Shown one piece after another: positions 8,735-17,312 of a stretch of 64,000 bases of DNA. Positions within the stretch are counted from its first letter, which is position 1; each line of letters begins with the position of its first letter. The notes under the pieces were generated by a model. That model worked only from the letters and a program-made list of their open reading frames with translations, did no database searches and was not told the origin of the DNA. This DNA is from Acuticoccus sp039034015 (GTDB lineage: Bacteria; Pseudomonadota; Alphaproteobacteria; Rhizobiales; Amorphaceae). Position numbers and translations under genes: made by a program. The stretch covers positions 62,001-126,000 of the forward strand of contig JBCCBM010000007.1 of the NCBI GenBank assembly GCA_039034015.1, in the 5' to 3' direction.

Positions 8735-9711
8735 ACGCGGATAAGGCCAGCCACCCGGTCAACAAATGCGGCCGGCAATGCGGCAGAAAGCCGGATCACC
8801 GCCGCCTGTTCGGCAAGGCGCGCACACCACGGGCTGCCACGGCCAATCCGGCAAAGGTCCTTTTCGGTGGTGAGAAGCCGCGCGCCCGCGCCGGCCGCCT
8901 CCTCCACAAGCGCTCTCGCCACGTCCTCGCCATAGGGCGCGTGGTCGGCAAAGCTGTGGGTGGCGACAAGCGTTGCGCCGAGCGCCCGCGCGCTTGCAAA
9001 GAACTTTTCCGGCCGGCCGATCCCCGCAAAGGCCACCACCCGCGCGCCATCAAGGGAAGGCGTGGCGGCGGCGGTGACCGGCACCTCAAACGTCGGGCAA
9101 TTGGCGGCGGGAAGGGGCGCGCGGTGCGCCTCGTCCCCGCGGGTGATGAGGATCGCGTCGGCAAATGGATGCTGCGCTGCGAAGGGCGCGCGAAGGGGGC
9201 CGGCCGGCACACAAAGCCCGTTGCCAAGGCCCGCTCCCCCATCAATCACCAGGCAGGCAAAATCCTTGGCAACCGCCGGGTTTTGAAACCCATCGTCCAT
9301 GATGATGATGTCACCAAGCGTGGCCGCCACCAGCGCCCCCGCAGCCCGATCCTTGGCAACAATTGTGGGGGCAATCGCCGACAGCAAAAGCGGCTCATCC
9401 CCCACGTCCGCCGCCGTCTGGCCCGCAACGCGCACCGGCCCCGGATGGCGCCCGCCATAGCCACGGGTGAGAAACACCGGCGCGCGACCACGCGCCAAAA
9501 GCGCCTTTGCAAGGGCGATCGCAAGGGGCGTTTTGCCGGCCCCGCCCACTGTGGGGTTGCCAAGACACACCACTGGCACGCCGGGCCGCACCCGCGGCGG
9601 CGTTTTGAGGCGCGCGGCCGTCACCGCCCCCACCACCATGCCGATGGGGCGCAACAGCGTTGCGAGCACCGTTGGCGTTTGGGCCCGCCAAAAGCCCGGC
9701 GCGCGGATCAC
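8731..9711 (-). CDS. lpxK: Tetraacyldisaccharide 4'-kinase LpxK
   Basis: LpxK phosphorylates the 4' position of the lipid A disaccharide at the inner membrane to give lipid IVA. The Walker A motif GGAGKT is at residues 56-61, and the MDDGFQN motif typical of LpxK lies mid-protein. Length is 326 residues, normal. The start is GTG at 9711, overlapping the waaA stop as GTGA, so it is translated directly after the Kdo transferase. It is the last gene of the five-gene minus-strand operon. Confidence 0.95.
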   Translation of the reverse strand: MIRAPGFWRAQTPTVLATLLRPIGMVVGAVTAARLKTPPRVRPGVPVVCLGNPTVGGAGKTPLAIALAKALLARGRAPVFLTRGYGGRHPGPVRVAGQTAADVGDEPLLLSAIAPTIVAKDRAAGALVAATLGDIIIMDDGFQNPAVAKDFACLVIDGGAGLGNGLCVPAGPLRAPFAAQHPFADAILITRGDEAHRAPLPAANCPTFEVPVTAAATPSLDGARVVAFAGIGRPEKFFASARALGATLVATHSFADHAPYGEDVARALVEEAAGAGARLLTTEKDLCRIGRGSPWCARLAEQAAVIRLSAALPAAFVDRVAGLIRV

Positions 9712-10946
9712 GCGGCCGCGCGGGCGCGCGCCAAAATGGGGCGCAGGTGCAAAAGCGTCCGATCCAGCGCGCCGCGCTGGGCGGCCAGCGTCTGCCGGGA
9801 AGCGCCGCGCGGGCCACCATCCGAAAGGCGCGAGAGGACGGCCTCGCCCAAGGCGGCGCCGTCCGCCACCACCGCAGCGCCAGAGGCCAAAAACGGGGCA
9901 AACATTGGCCCATGGGACGGGCCGGTGAGAAGCTCGGCGCCAAACGCTGCGGGCTCGGCCGGGTTGTGCCCGCCAAGGGGCACCAGTGAGCCCCCCAAGA
10001 ACACCACAGGCGCGAGGGCCAAAAATGTGCCCATCTCGCCAAAGGTGTCGGCGATATAAAACGTGCCATCCGCGATGGGGTCGCCGGCGCTGCGCCGCGC
10101 CGTGGCAAGCTCGGCCCCATCCGCCGCCAGCGCCTCGGCGGTTGCCATGTGGCGCGGCATGGCAATGGTCACCGCGCGGGGACAGGCGGCGACAATCGTG
10201 CGGTGCGCGTTGGCGACGGCCGCTGTCTCCCCCGGGTGGAGGCTAGCCGCAAGCCACACCGGACGGTCGCCGAGCGCCTCCCGCAGCGCGGCAACGGCGG
10301 CCGGGTCCGCCACAGGCGCTGGCGCATCAAACTTGATGTTGCCGGTTTCCACAGCCTGCGTGCCAAGGGCGGCAAACCGCGCCGCATCCGCCGCGCTCTG
10401 GCAAAGGGCAAGGTCAATCAGCGGGAAGAGCGCCCGCGCCACCGGCAAAAGGCGCGACCAGCGCCCAAACGACCGCGCCGACAGCCGCGCGTTGACGTGC
10501 ACCCGTGCAATTTTGGCCGCCGCCAGCCGGTGGAGCGTGGTCGGCCACACCTCCGCCTCCACAAAGAGCCCCACCAAAGGCCGCCAATGGGCCAAAAACC
10601 GATCGACAAAGGGCGGCGCATCAAGGGGCGCATACTGGTGGGGAAAGGGGGAGGCGGCGACCCGCTCGGCCGAAGCGGGGGTCGATGTGGTGATGAGGAT
10701 CTCATGCCCGTCGGCGCGAAGGGCGCCGGCAAGCGTCATCGCAACGCCCGCTTCGCCCACTGACACGGCGTGGATCCACACCGGACGCCCGCCGGACGCG
10801 CGCGAAGGGCGGCCGCGCTTTTCATCCATCCGCGCAGAATCTTCCTTGCCCCGGGCGGCGCGGGCGGCCAGGTGCCGCGGGGCAAGCGGCGCGGCGGCCC
10901 ACCCGCCCAGGCGGTAGGCGGCGAGCGCGGCGCGGCCAAGGCTCAT
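9708..10946 (-). CDS. waaA: 3-deoxy-D-manno-octulosonic acid (Kdo) transferase
   Basis: WaaA adds Kdo residues to lipid IVA, the first step of LPS core synthesis. The N-terminal region holds WIHAVSVGEAG and the later half FLGGSLVPLGGHNPAEPAAFG, both signature segments of the GT30 family. Length is 412 residues, normal. The start overlaps the DUF4170 stop as ATGA, and the stop overlaps the lpxK start. Gene order DUF4170-waaA-lpxK is common in Hyphomicrobiales. Confidence 0.95.
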   Translation of the reverse strand: MSLGRAALAAYRLGGWAAAPLAPRHLAARAARGKEDSARMDEKRGRPSRASGGRPVWIHAVSVGEAGVAMTLAGALRADGHEILITTSTPASAERVAASPFPHQYAPLDAPPFVDRFLAHWRPLVGLFVEAEVWPTTLHRLAAAKIARVHVNARLSARSFGRWSRLLPVARALFPLIDLALCQSAADAARFAALGTQAVETGNIKFDAPAPVADPAAVAALREALGDRPVWLAASLHPGETAAVANAHRTIVAACPRAVTIAMPRHMATAEALAADGAELATARRSAGDPIADGTFYIADTFGEMGTFLALAPVVFLGGSLVPLGGHNPAEPAAFGAELLTGPSHGPMFAPFLASGAAVVADGAALGEAVLSRLSDGGPRGASRQTLAAQRGALDRTLLHLRPILARARAAA

Positions 10947-11179
10947 TGCGCGGTGTCGGTCTCCGGGTCGAGCAGGCGGTGAAGGTGGACGATGAAATAG
11001 CGCATGTGCGCATTGTCCACCGTTGCCTGGGCCTTGCCCTGCCAGGCGACCTTGGCGGCGGCGTAGTTCGGGTAAACGCCCACAACGTCCACCGCCGACA
11101 AATCGCGGAAGGTGACGCCATCAAGATCGGCAAGCTCGCCGCCAATCACGAGGTGGAGGAGCTGTTTGTCGGCCATCAC
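10943..11179 (-). CDS. DUF4170 family protein
   Basis: A 78-residue soluble protein with the family pattern LHLVIGGEL, a GVYPNY-AAKVAW segment and a C-terminal helix YFIVHLHRLLDP. DUF4170 proteins lie between a cysQ-like phosphatase gene and waaA in many Hyphomicrobiales; their function is unknown. Both ends overlap neighbours by ATGA, so translation is probably coupled to both the phosphatase and the Kdo transferase, which hints at a link to LPS or sulfur-nucleotide metabolism. Confidence 0.88.
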   Translation of the reverse strand: MMADKQLLHLVIGGELADLDGVTFRDLSAVDVVGVYPNYAAAKVAWQGKAQATVDNAHMRYFIVHLHRLLDPETDTAQ

Positions 11180-11973
11180 GTCTCTCCAGAAGGGGGCTTT
11201 GCGGTCGCCCGTCGCACCGCAGGGAGGAGTGCGTCCACCATTCCCTTGGGTCCAGCAACGATGGGCGGGTGGCGCGTGTCGTCCGTGTCGTAGCGCGGGG
11301 GGTGTCCGTCAAGGCCGAGAAGGGTTCCGCCCGCCTCCTGCACGATGAGATCGCCGGCGGCAAGGTCCCAGTGGTGGGAGCCGCCGCGGGTGACAAGCCC
11401 GTCGAACCGCCCGTCTGCCACCCGCGTCAACCGCAGCGCGAGGGAGGTGAGGTAGGGCCCCTTTTTCGTGGGCGTCCCCTTAAAGGCGCGCTTGAAGAGG
11501 GCCATGGGCATGGCAACGCTCGCCCGCGGCATCTCAGCATCCGCAACTGCAATGGGTTTATCGTCCCGCAGCGCCCCGCCGCCCCGCGCCGCCACAAAAA
11601 GCGTGTCTGACACCGGCTCGTAGACGGCCGCTGCCACCGGGCGCCCGTCTTCGATCACAGCCGCCACCACCGACCAGTCTGCCGCATTTTTGATGTAGGC
11701 GTTGGTGCCATCGATGGGGTCGATCACGAAGGTGCGGGTCCCAAGCGCGATGGCGTCGGCCCGCTCCTCCGACATGATGCCGTAGGCGGGGCGGGCGGCG
11801 CCAAGGGTTTCGACCAGCACCGCATCGGTGGCAAGGTCGCCTGAGGAGACGGCCGAGCCATCGGCCTTTCGAAACACCTCAAGACTGCCGCGAAAGTGGC
11901 CAAGGGCGGTCGCCCCCGCGGTGCGAACGGTGGCGGCGAGGAGTTCTGCGTCCTCCGCGTCGCTAAACGCCAC
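11176..11973 (-). CDS. Inositol monophosphatase family protein, CysQ-like
   Basis: A Mg-dependent, Li-sensitive phosphatase fold. Metal-binding motifs are FVIDPIDGTNAYI in the first half and WDLAAGDLIVQEAGG in the second, together with an EERAD segment. Family members act on inositol phosphate or on 3'-phosphoadenosine 5'-phosphate (CysQ). Adjacency to DUF4170 and waaA favours the CysQ-like group, but the substrate is not proven. It has 265 residues. The start is GTG at 11973, overlapping the end of pmbA by 11 bp, with AAGGA about ten bases upstream. Confidence 0.88.
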   Translation of the reverse strand: MAFSDAEDAELLAATVRTAGATALGHFRGSLEVFRKADGSAVSSGDLATDAVLVETLGAARPAYGIMSEERADAIALGTRTFVIDPIDGTNAYIKNAADWSVVAAVIEDGRPVAAAVYEPVSDTLFVAARGGGALRDDKPIAVADAEMPRASVAMPMALFKRAFKGTPTKKGPYLTSLALRLTRVADGRFDGLVTRGGSHHWDLAAGDLIVQEAGGTLLGLDGHPPRYDTDDTRHPPIVAGPKGMVDALLPAVRRATAKPPSGET

Positions 11974-13309
11974 CGATGGTCATTCCTTCAACGGCGATGG
12001 TGGGGGCATCGACGGCATAAAGCCCCGGCGCGTCGTCGCCGAAGATGGCCCGCGCGAACATGTCCGGCAGCGTGCCAGCAATGGTCACCTCGTTGACGGG
12101 TTTGACGATTTCGCCGTTTTCGAACCAAAAGCCCCCCGCGCCGCGGCTATAGCTGCCCGACACGGTGTTGGCGCCCATGCCGATGAGGTCGGTCACCAAA
12201 AAGCCTGAGCCGAGCTGCGCCATGATGGCCGCCAAATCGCCAGCGCCGCCCTGGACCGAAACGTTGGTGCTCCCGGGCGAGGGGTTGCCCGCGCCACGGC
12301 TGGCCCGGCCGTTGGGTTGAAGGCCAAGCTTTCGGGCCGTCGCAAGGTCGAGAAGCGTGTGTTGCAAAACGCCGTCCGCCACAAGGTCGAGGGGGTGGGC
12401 GGCAAGGCCTTCCCCGTCGAAGGGGCGGGAGGCAAAGCCCCGCGGCACATGGGGGTCGTCCCGCACGGTGATCCCGGATGGGAAGACGGCCGACCCCACT
12501 TTGCCGGCAAGGAACGACGCGTTTCGGCTCACCGCCTGGCCGTTGATGGCCGACAACAGGTGGCGGATGAAGCCGGTGGCTGCCCGCGGCTCAAACACCA
12601 CGGCCGCAGTGGTGGTGGGAATGGGCGCGCCGCCGATCCGCCGCACCGCCCGCTCCCCCGCAAGGGTGCCGACGCCCGCAACCCCCTCAAGGTCGGCAAG
12701 ATGGCGGCGGGACGCATACCACCCGTCCCGCTCCATGCGGGTGCCTTCGCCGGCAATGGCGGTCACCCCATGCGAATGCCCGCTGGTGCGCGTGGCGCCG
12801 CAAAAGCCATTGGAGGTGGCAAGCGCGCGGGTGGTGCTGGCAACGGACGCGCTCGCACTGTCCGACTTGGTGACGCCGGCAACGGCCATTGCGGCCGCTT
12901 CCGCGCCGAGCGCCCGCTCGGTGAGGGCGGCAACGTCAGGGTCGGCGGGGTCATAAAGGTCAAGGTCGGCGAACGGGGGTGTTGCAAGCGCGCTTTCATC
13001 CGCAAGGCCTATGGAGGGGTCTTCGGGCGCGGCGCGGGCCATGGCGACCGCACGCTCGGCGGAGGCGTCAAGCGCGCTCTCTTGTGTGGCGACCAAGGCC
13101 ATGCGCTGGCCGTCGAAGGCGCGCAGGGTGATCGCGATGTCGTCGGCCTGCTCGATCTCCTCCGTTTGGCCGCCGCGCACGGTGACCGCGCGGGCGGTGG
13201 AGAAGGTGACAACGGCGTCGGCGGCGGTGGCACCGGCCTTGCGCGCGGCCTCGACGGCGCGGGTCGCAAGGTCTTGCGCCCGGGTTTCAAAACGTTCGGC
13301 ATGTGACAT
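11963..13309 (-). CDS. pmbA: TldD/PmbA family peptidase subunit (PmbA/TldE-like)
   Basis: This is the non-catalytic partner type of the TldD/TldE protease. The 448-residue protein lacks the HExxxH zinc motif seen in the TldD encoded at 5924-7339, and has the C-terminal FWFENGEIVKPVNEVTIAGTL region typical of PmbA. I chose the ATG at 13309 (MSHAERFE), because the longer frame to 13402 adds 31 residues unlike the family. It is the first gene of the operon with cysQ-DUF4170-waaA-lpxK, and is separated from tldD by several genes on the other strand. Confidence 0.9.
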   Translation of the reverse strand: MSHAERFETRAQDLATRAVEAARKAGATAADAVVTFSTARAVTVRGGQTEEIEQADDIAITLRAFDGQRMALVATQESALDASAERAVAMARAAPEDPSIGLADESALATPPFADLDLYDPADPDVAALTERALGAEAAAMAVAGVTKSDSASASVASTTRALATSNGFCGATRTSGHSHGVTAIAGEGTRMERDGWYASRRHLADLEGVAGVGTLAGERAVRRIGGAPIPTTTAAVVFEPRAATGFIRHLLSAINGQAVSRNASFLAGKVGSAVFPSGITVRDDPHVPRGFASRPFDGEGLAAHPLDLVADGVLQHTLLDLATARKLGLQPNGRASRGAGNPSPGSTNVSVQGGAGDLAAIMAQLGSGFLVTDLIGMGANTVSGSYSRGAGGFWFENGEIVKPVNEVTIAGTLPDMFARAIFGDDAPGLYAVDAPTIAVEGMTIGGV

Positions 13310-13506
13310 GGTGCGATGGTTTAGAAAGGGTAACCGCCATCGGCAAGGTCGTTTCGCAAAACCCAGGGAATCTGCGGGGGGCGGCCGGATGCGGTCAATC
13401 AAAGGTTAACGCGCCACGCGTGATTGGCGCGCCTGATTTTAGCGGGCCGCAAAACCGCAGCGGTAGCTTCTGACCCATCGAAACCACGGATCGTTCGGAG
13501 CCCTTG

Positions 13507-14109
13507 ATGACCGCCGTCAGTGCCCAAGCAGCCATTGCGATGCCCCAGAGCGTTGACCCCCGCGTGAGCCTGGTGGCCCCCCCGCGGCTTCATGCCGCAA
13601 ACGACTGTGCACCCCAAAGACGCCAGGCGGACGGCATCACGCTCCCCGCCCGCCTCACCGGCGCCTGCGGAAAAATCTCCATCAGCCGCGACGGCGTGCG
13701 CCTTGCTGAAAACGCGGCGGCGACCGAGCCCCTGTCCTCCTACCGCGGCGTCGCCGTGACGGTGGCGCAGAAAGAGGGCAAGCCGCTCTTCTCGCTGACG
13801 TTGGCGCACGAGGACGGGCACAACACCGTGCCGCTCGGCGAGAGCGCCGATGCCTCGGTCATCGCCCGCCAATGGCAGGCTTGGGCCAAAGCCCTGTCGC
13901 TGCCCCTCATCGCCATCGACCCCGAGGGGACCGTCCACGCGGAGATGACCGCCATCGGCGTCGTCATGGCCGAACGGCCTTTGCCGCGGCGGAGTGGGTC
14001 CCCGCTGGTGGGGCGCCGGTCGCGTTATGGGCGGCGGCGGCGGAACGCTCTGCCTTCACCTTCAGCGGGGGTGAAGGTGGCGGCGACCGAGATCATCGCG
14101 CGCACCTGA
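13507..14109 (+). CDS. DUF6101 family protein
   Basis: A 200-residue soluble protein. The central domain has the pattern SSYRGVAVTV, VTLAHEDG-like and the C-terminal basic segment RPLPRRSGSPLVGRRSRYGRRRR that marks the DUF6101 family of Hyphomicrobiales. The function is unknown. I chose the ATG at 13507, six bases after GGAG (13497-13500), over the TTG at 13504. The gene diverges from pmbA and converges with ubiA. Confidence 0.8.
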   Translation: MTAVSAQAAIAMPQSVDPRVSLVAPPRLHAANDCAPQRRQADGITLPARLTGACGKISISRDGVRLAENAAATEPLSSYRGVAVTVAQKEGKPLFSLTLAHEDGHNTVPLGESADASVIARQWQAWAKALSLPLIAIDPEGTVHAEMTAIGVVMAERPLPRRSGSPLVGRRSRYGRRRRNALPSPSAGVKVAATEIIART

Positions 14110-14261
14110 CTCGCGGGACCTTTGGGCTTCGGTCCATCATGCCGCGAGGGTGGCCCGGCGGGCCAATGCGAATGCATGACGGCTCCGAAGGAACGACCGA
14201 AGGGAACTGTGGCAGAGTCCTGACTCACCAAAGGAACTGTATGGGTGGGATTTGCGCGGCC

Positions 14262-15182
14262 TCAGACTATGGCGTCGGCCGTGATGCCTGCGAACACCAA
14301 CCAACCAGCGTAGCGGTTCGATTTGAACGCTCTTAGGCAGGAGGGTGGGTCGTCCGTTTTGACGCTCTTCACCTGATAGGCGAGATGGGCGGCGAAGGCG
14401 GCGAGGCCGACAAAACTTGGGATGCCGAGGCCGGCGGTGAGGATGGCGCCGGTGAAGAGGGCGACCGTCAGCACGTAACAGATTGAGACCGCTAACTTTG
14501 TGTGGGTGCCGAACAGCCGGGCGGTGGAGCGCACGCCAATGATGGCATCGTCGCGCTTGTCCTGGTGGGCGTAGATGGTGTCGTAGCCGACCGTCCAGGC
14601 GATGGCGGCGGCGTAGACGAGGAATGCGGGGAGCGCGAGGCTGTCGGTGACGCTCGTCCAGCCCACAAGGCCGCCCCAGGCGAACGCAAGGCCCAGCACC
14701 ACCTGCGGGACATCCGTCACGCGCTTGGCGAGCGGGTAGACCGCCACAATGCCAAGCGAGGCAATGGCGGTGGCGATGGTGGTGGGGTTGAACTGGAGGA
14801 GCACGGCGAGCGCCAAAAAGCCTTGCGCGATGGCAAAGACGAGGGCGGCGAGGGGCGTCACCTGCCCGCTCGGGATCGGGCGGGAGCGGGTGCGGGCAAC
14901 GCCGGCGTCAATCTTGCGGTCCAAAATGTCGTTGTAGGTGCAGCCGGCGCCGCGCATCAGGATCGCGCCCATCAGGAAAAGGGCGAGGAACCAGAGGCTT
15001 GGCAGGTGGCCCGCGGCGGAACTCGCCAGCGCGCAGCTCCACCAGCACGGCCACAGAAGAAGCCACCAGCCGATCGGCCTGTCCCACCGCGCCAGCCGCG
15101 CAAAGGGGCGAAGGCGCGCCGGCAACCACGTGTCGACAAAATTGCCGGGCGGGGCGTCGGCCACAGGCTGGTTCGCGCTCAC
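14262..15182 (-). CDS. ubiA: 4-hydroxybenzoate polyprenyltransferase UbiA
   Basis: UbiA joins 4-hydroxybenzoate to the polyprenyl tail in ubiquinone synthesis at the inner membrane. The first Asp-rich motif is CTYNDILDRKIDAGVARTRSRP, and the second is the YDTIYAHQDKRDD segment. About eight or nine helices span 306 residues. I chose the GTG at 15182 with an AGG sequence upstream; the frame extends to 15413, but that part covers the purD start region and has no family character. purD is divergent, with only about 80 bp between the starts. Confidence 0.93.
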   Translation of the reverse strand: MSANQPVADAPPGNFVDTWLPARLRPFARLARWDRPIGWWLLLWPCWWSCALASSAAGHLPSLWFLALFLMGAILMRGAGCTYNDILDRKIDAGVARTRSRPIPSGQVTPLAALVFAIAQGFLALAVLLQFNPTTIATAIASLGIVAVYPLAKRVTDVPQVVLGLAFAWGGLVGWTSVTDSLALPAFLVYAAAIAWTVGYDTIYAHQDKRDDAIIGVRSTARLFGTHTKLAVSICYVLTVALFTGAILTAGLGIPSFVGLAAFAAHLAYQVKSVKTDDPPSCLRAFKSNRYAGWLVFAGITADAIV

Positions 15183-15264
15183 AGGACACCTTTTTCGGTT
15201 GGCGTTTGGCCGCCCGTTCCATACGCCCATCAGCGATAAGATGCACGGGAAGGCGCGGGCTGCG

Positions 15265-16485
15265 ATGGCAAAGGTTCTCATCATCGGGAGCGGTGGGCGC
15301 GAGCACGCCCTCGCCCTTGCCCTCAAACGCTCGCCAAAGGTGGCGCAGCTGGCCTTCGCGGGCGGCGAGAATGTGGGCCTTGAGGCCATCGCGGCGCGGG
15401 TTGCTGACGCCAAAAGTGTTGCCAGCGCGTTTGACTTGGTGGTGATCGGGCCGGAGGCGCCGCTTGTGGCGGGGCTCGCCGATCAGCTGCGCGAGCGTGT
15501 GCCGGTCTTCGGCCCGAGCGCGGCAGCGGCGCGGCTTGAGGCCTCAAAAGCCTTCACCAAAGCGATCTGCGCGGAGGCGAGCATCCCGACCGCCCGGGCG
15601 CAAACCTTTGAGGACCGGGCAGCGGCGCTCGCCGGATTGTCAGCCTTTGGCGATGTGGTGGTGAAGGCCGATGGTCTGGCCGCCGGCAAGGGCGTCACGG
15701 TGGCGCGCGACCATGCCGAGGCGGCCGCCGCCATCGAAGCGGCCTTTGACGGGGTTTTCGGCGCCGCCGGCCACCGCGTCGTCTTGGAGGAGCAGCTTTT
15801 TGGGCCCGAGGTCAGCCTCTTTGCGCTCTGCGACGGGACGGTCGTGCGCCCCCTTGCCACCGCGCGGGATTTTAAACGCGCCCACGATGGCGGGACGGGC
15901 CCCAACACCGGCGGGATGGGCGCCGTTTCCCCCGCGCCTGACCTTCCGCCGGGGCTTGTGGAGACCGCGATGGAGACGATCGTGCGCCCGGCGATCGCGG
16001 CGCTCAACGCGCGCGGCACGCCCTACGTCGGCGTTCTTTATGCCGGGTTGATGCTGACGGCGGCGGGGCCAAAGCTCATCGAGTTCAACGTGCGCTTTGG
16101 CGACCCTGAGGCGCAGGTGGTCCTTCCCCGCCTCACCACCGATCCGTTTGACATTTTGCTGGCAACCGCCACAGGCCGGCTTGGCGAGATGGACCTTGCG
16201 CTCAGTGAGAAAACCGCCGTTGGCGTCGTCGCGGCCGCGAAGGGGTACCCGGCCGCACCCACCAAGGGCCACGCCATCAACGGGCTCGATCAGATGCCGG
16301 GCGGGGTGAGCGTGATCCACGCTGGAACGCGGCTTGAGGGCGGCAGGGTGGTCTCTCACGGGGGCCGCGTCCTTTGCCTGGTCGCGCTCGGTGAGGGGCC
16401 GGCGGCGGCGCGGGCGCAGGTTTATGAAGGGCTGTCCGCGCTCGACTTTCCGGGCGGGTTCTGGCGCTCCGACATTGCGGCCTGA
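15265..16485 (+). CDS. purD: Phosphoribosylamine-glycine ligase
   Basis: PurD makes glycinamide ribonucleotide in purine synthesis (GARS, ATP-grasp fold). The protein starts MAKVLIIGSGGREHALALAL, the family's usual first strand and loop, and contains VVKADGLAAGKGVTVA, GPNTGGMGAVSPAP and the metal-binding EFNVRFGDPEAQVVLPRL. Length is 406 residues, slightly short of the common 420-430. The 3' end overlaps the sodium channel gene on the other strand by 64 bp. Confidence 0.96.
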   Translation: MAKVLIIGSGGREHALALALKRSPKVAQLAFAGGENVGLEAIAARVADAKSVASAFDLVVIGPEAPLVAGLADQLRERVPVFGPSAAAARLEASKAFTKAICAEASIPTARAQTFEDRAAALAGLSAFGDVVVKADGLAAGKGVTVARDHAEAAAAIEAAFDGVFGAAGHRVVLEEQLFGPEVSLFALCDGTVVRPLATARDFKRAHDGGTGPNTGGMGAVSPAPDLPPGLVETAMETIVRPAIAALNARGTPYVGVLYAGLMLTAAGPKLIEFNVRFGDPEAQVVLPRLTTDPFDILLATATGRLGEMDLALSEKTAVGVVAAAKGYPAAPTKGHAINGLDQMPGGVSVIHAGTRLEGGRVVSHGGRVLCLVALGEGPAAARAQVYEGLSALDFPGGFWRSDIAA

Positions 16486-17276
16486 CCGGCCTCCACCGTT
16501 GCGCGGAGGGCCGCAATTTCTGTGCGAAGATCGCGAATGCCCTCGGCAAGGCTGGCGCCCTCGTCGGCCATTTGCTGGCGGCTGTCGGCGGCCTCGGCCT
16601 CAACCGTGTCTTGCATCGCCGCCACCACCACGCCGATGAAAAGGTTCAGCACCACAAACGCCGTCATCAAAATGAACGGCACGAAGAAGGCCCAGGCAAA
16701 CGGGAACTCCTCCATCACCGGGCGCGCAATGCCCATGGACCAACTCTCCAGCGTCATCACCTGGAAGAGGGTGTAGGCGGAGAGGCCAATGGTGCCGAAC
16801 CATTCGGGAAAGGCATCACCAAAGAGCTCGGTCGCCATCACCGCGCCCACATAAAACACGATGCACAAAAGGCCCACGATGCCGCCCATGCCCGGCAGCG
16901 CACTGATGAGGCCCACCACCACCCGCCGCAGCGATGGGATCACCGAAATGAGCCGCAACACGCGCAAAATGCGCAGCGCCCGCAAAACCGTGAACGGCCC
17001 GCTTGCCGGGATTAGCGAGATGACGACGATGGTAAAGTCAAAAATGCTCCACGCGTCGGTGAAGAAGCGCCAACGGTGAACGTAAAGCCGGACCAGGATT
17101 TCCATGACAAAGATCGCAAGGATCACCTTGTCGATACCAAGCAAGATGGGCCCATAAACGGCCATGATCGCGCCGCTCGTCTCCAACCCCAATGTGATGG
17201 CGTTGAAGACGATGATGGCGGTGATCGTCACCTCCCATTTCTTGGATGAGATGACGCCACGCAGTTTTTCACGCAT
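16422..17276 (-). CDS. Voltage-gated sodium channel (NaChBac/NavAb type)
   Basis: A single-domain, six-helix channel subunit that should form tetramers. S1-S3 lie at about residues 15-90, with acidic Glu59 in S2 and Asp80 in S3. The S4 sensor has Arg99, Arg102, Arg105 and Arg108 at three-residue spacing. The selectivity filter TLESWSM is at 175-181, the NavAb-type sodium filter. S6 spans about 199-221, followed by a Glu/Gln-rich coiled coil (about 225-268) that tetramerises these channels. The 284-residue length is typical. Such channels are common in marine and alkaline bacteria and are linked to motility and sodium homeostasis. The gene overlaps the purD end by 64 bp, antisense. Confidence 0.95.
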   Translation of the reverse strand: MREKLRGVISSKKWEVTITAIIVFNAITLGLETSGAIMAVYGPILLGIDKVILAIFVMEILVRLYVHRWRFFTDAWSIFDFTIVVISLIPASGPFTVLRALRILRVLRLISVIPSLRRVVVGLISALPGMGGIVGLLCIVFYVGAVMATELFGDAFPEWFGTIGLSAYTLFQVMTLESWSMGIARPVMEEFPFAWAFFVPFILMTAFVVLNLFIGVVVAAMQDTVEAEAADSRQQMADEGASLAEGIRDLRTEIAALRATVEAGQAAMSERQNPPGKSSADSPS

Positions 17277-17312
17277 CGCAGCGTGCCTCCATCGCGCTGA
17301 TCCGTGTTGTGC

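Noticed and set aside
8647..10059. 470-codon plus-strand open frame over lpxK and waaA
   Set aside because: Highly Arg/Gly/Pro-rich and antisense to two clearly conserved genes.
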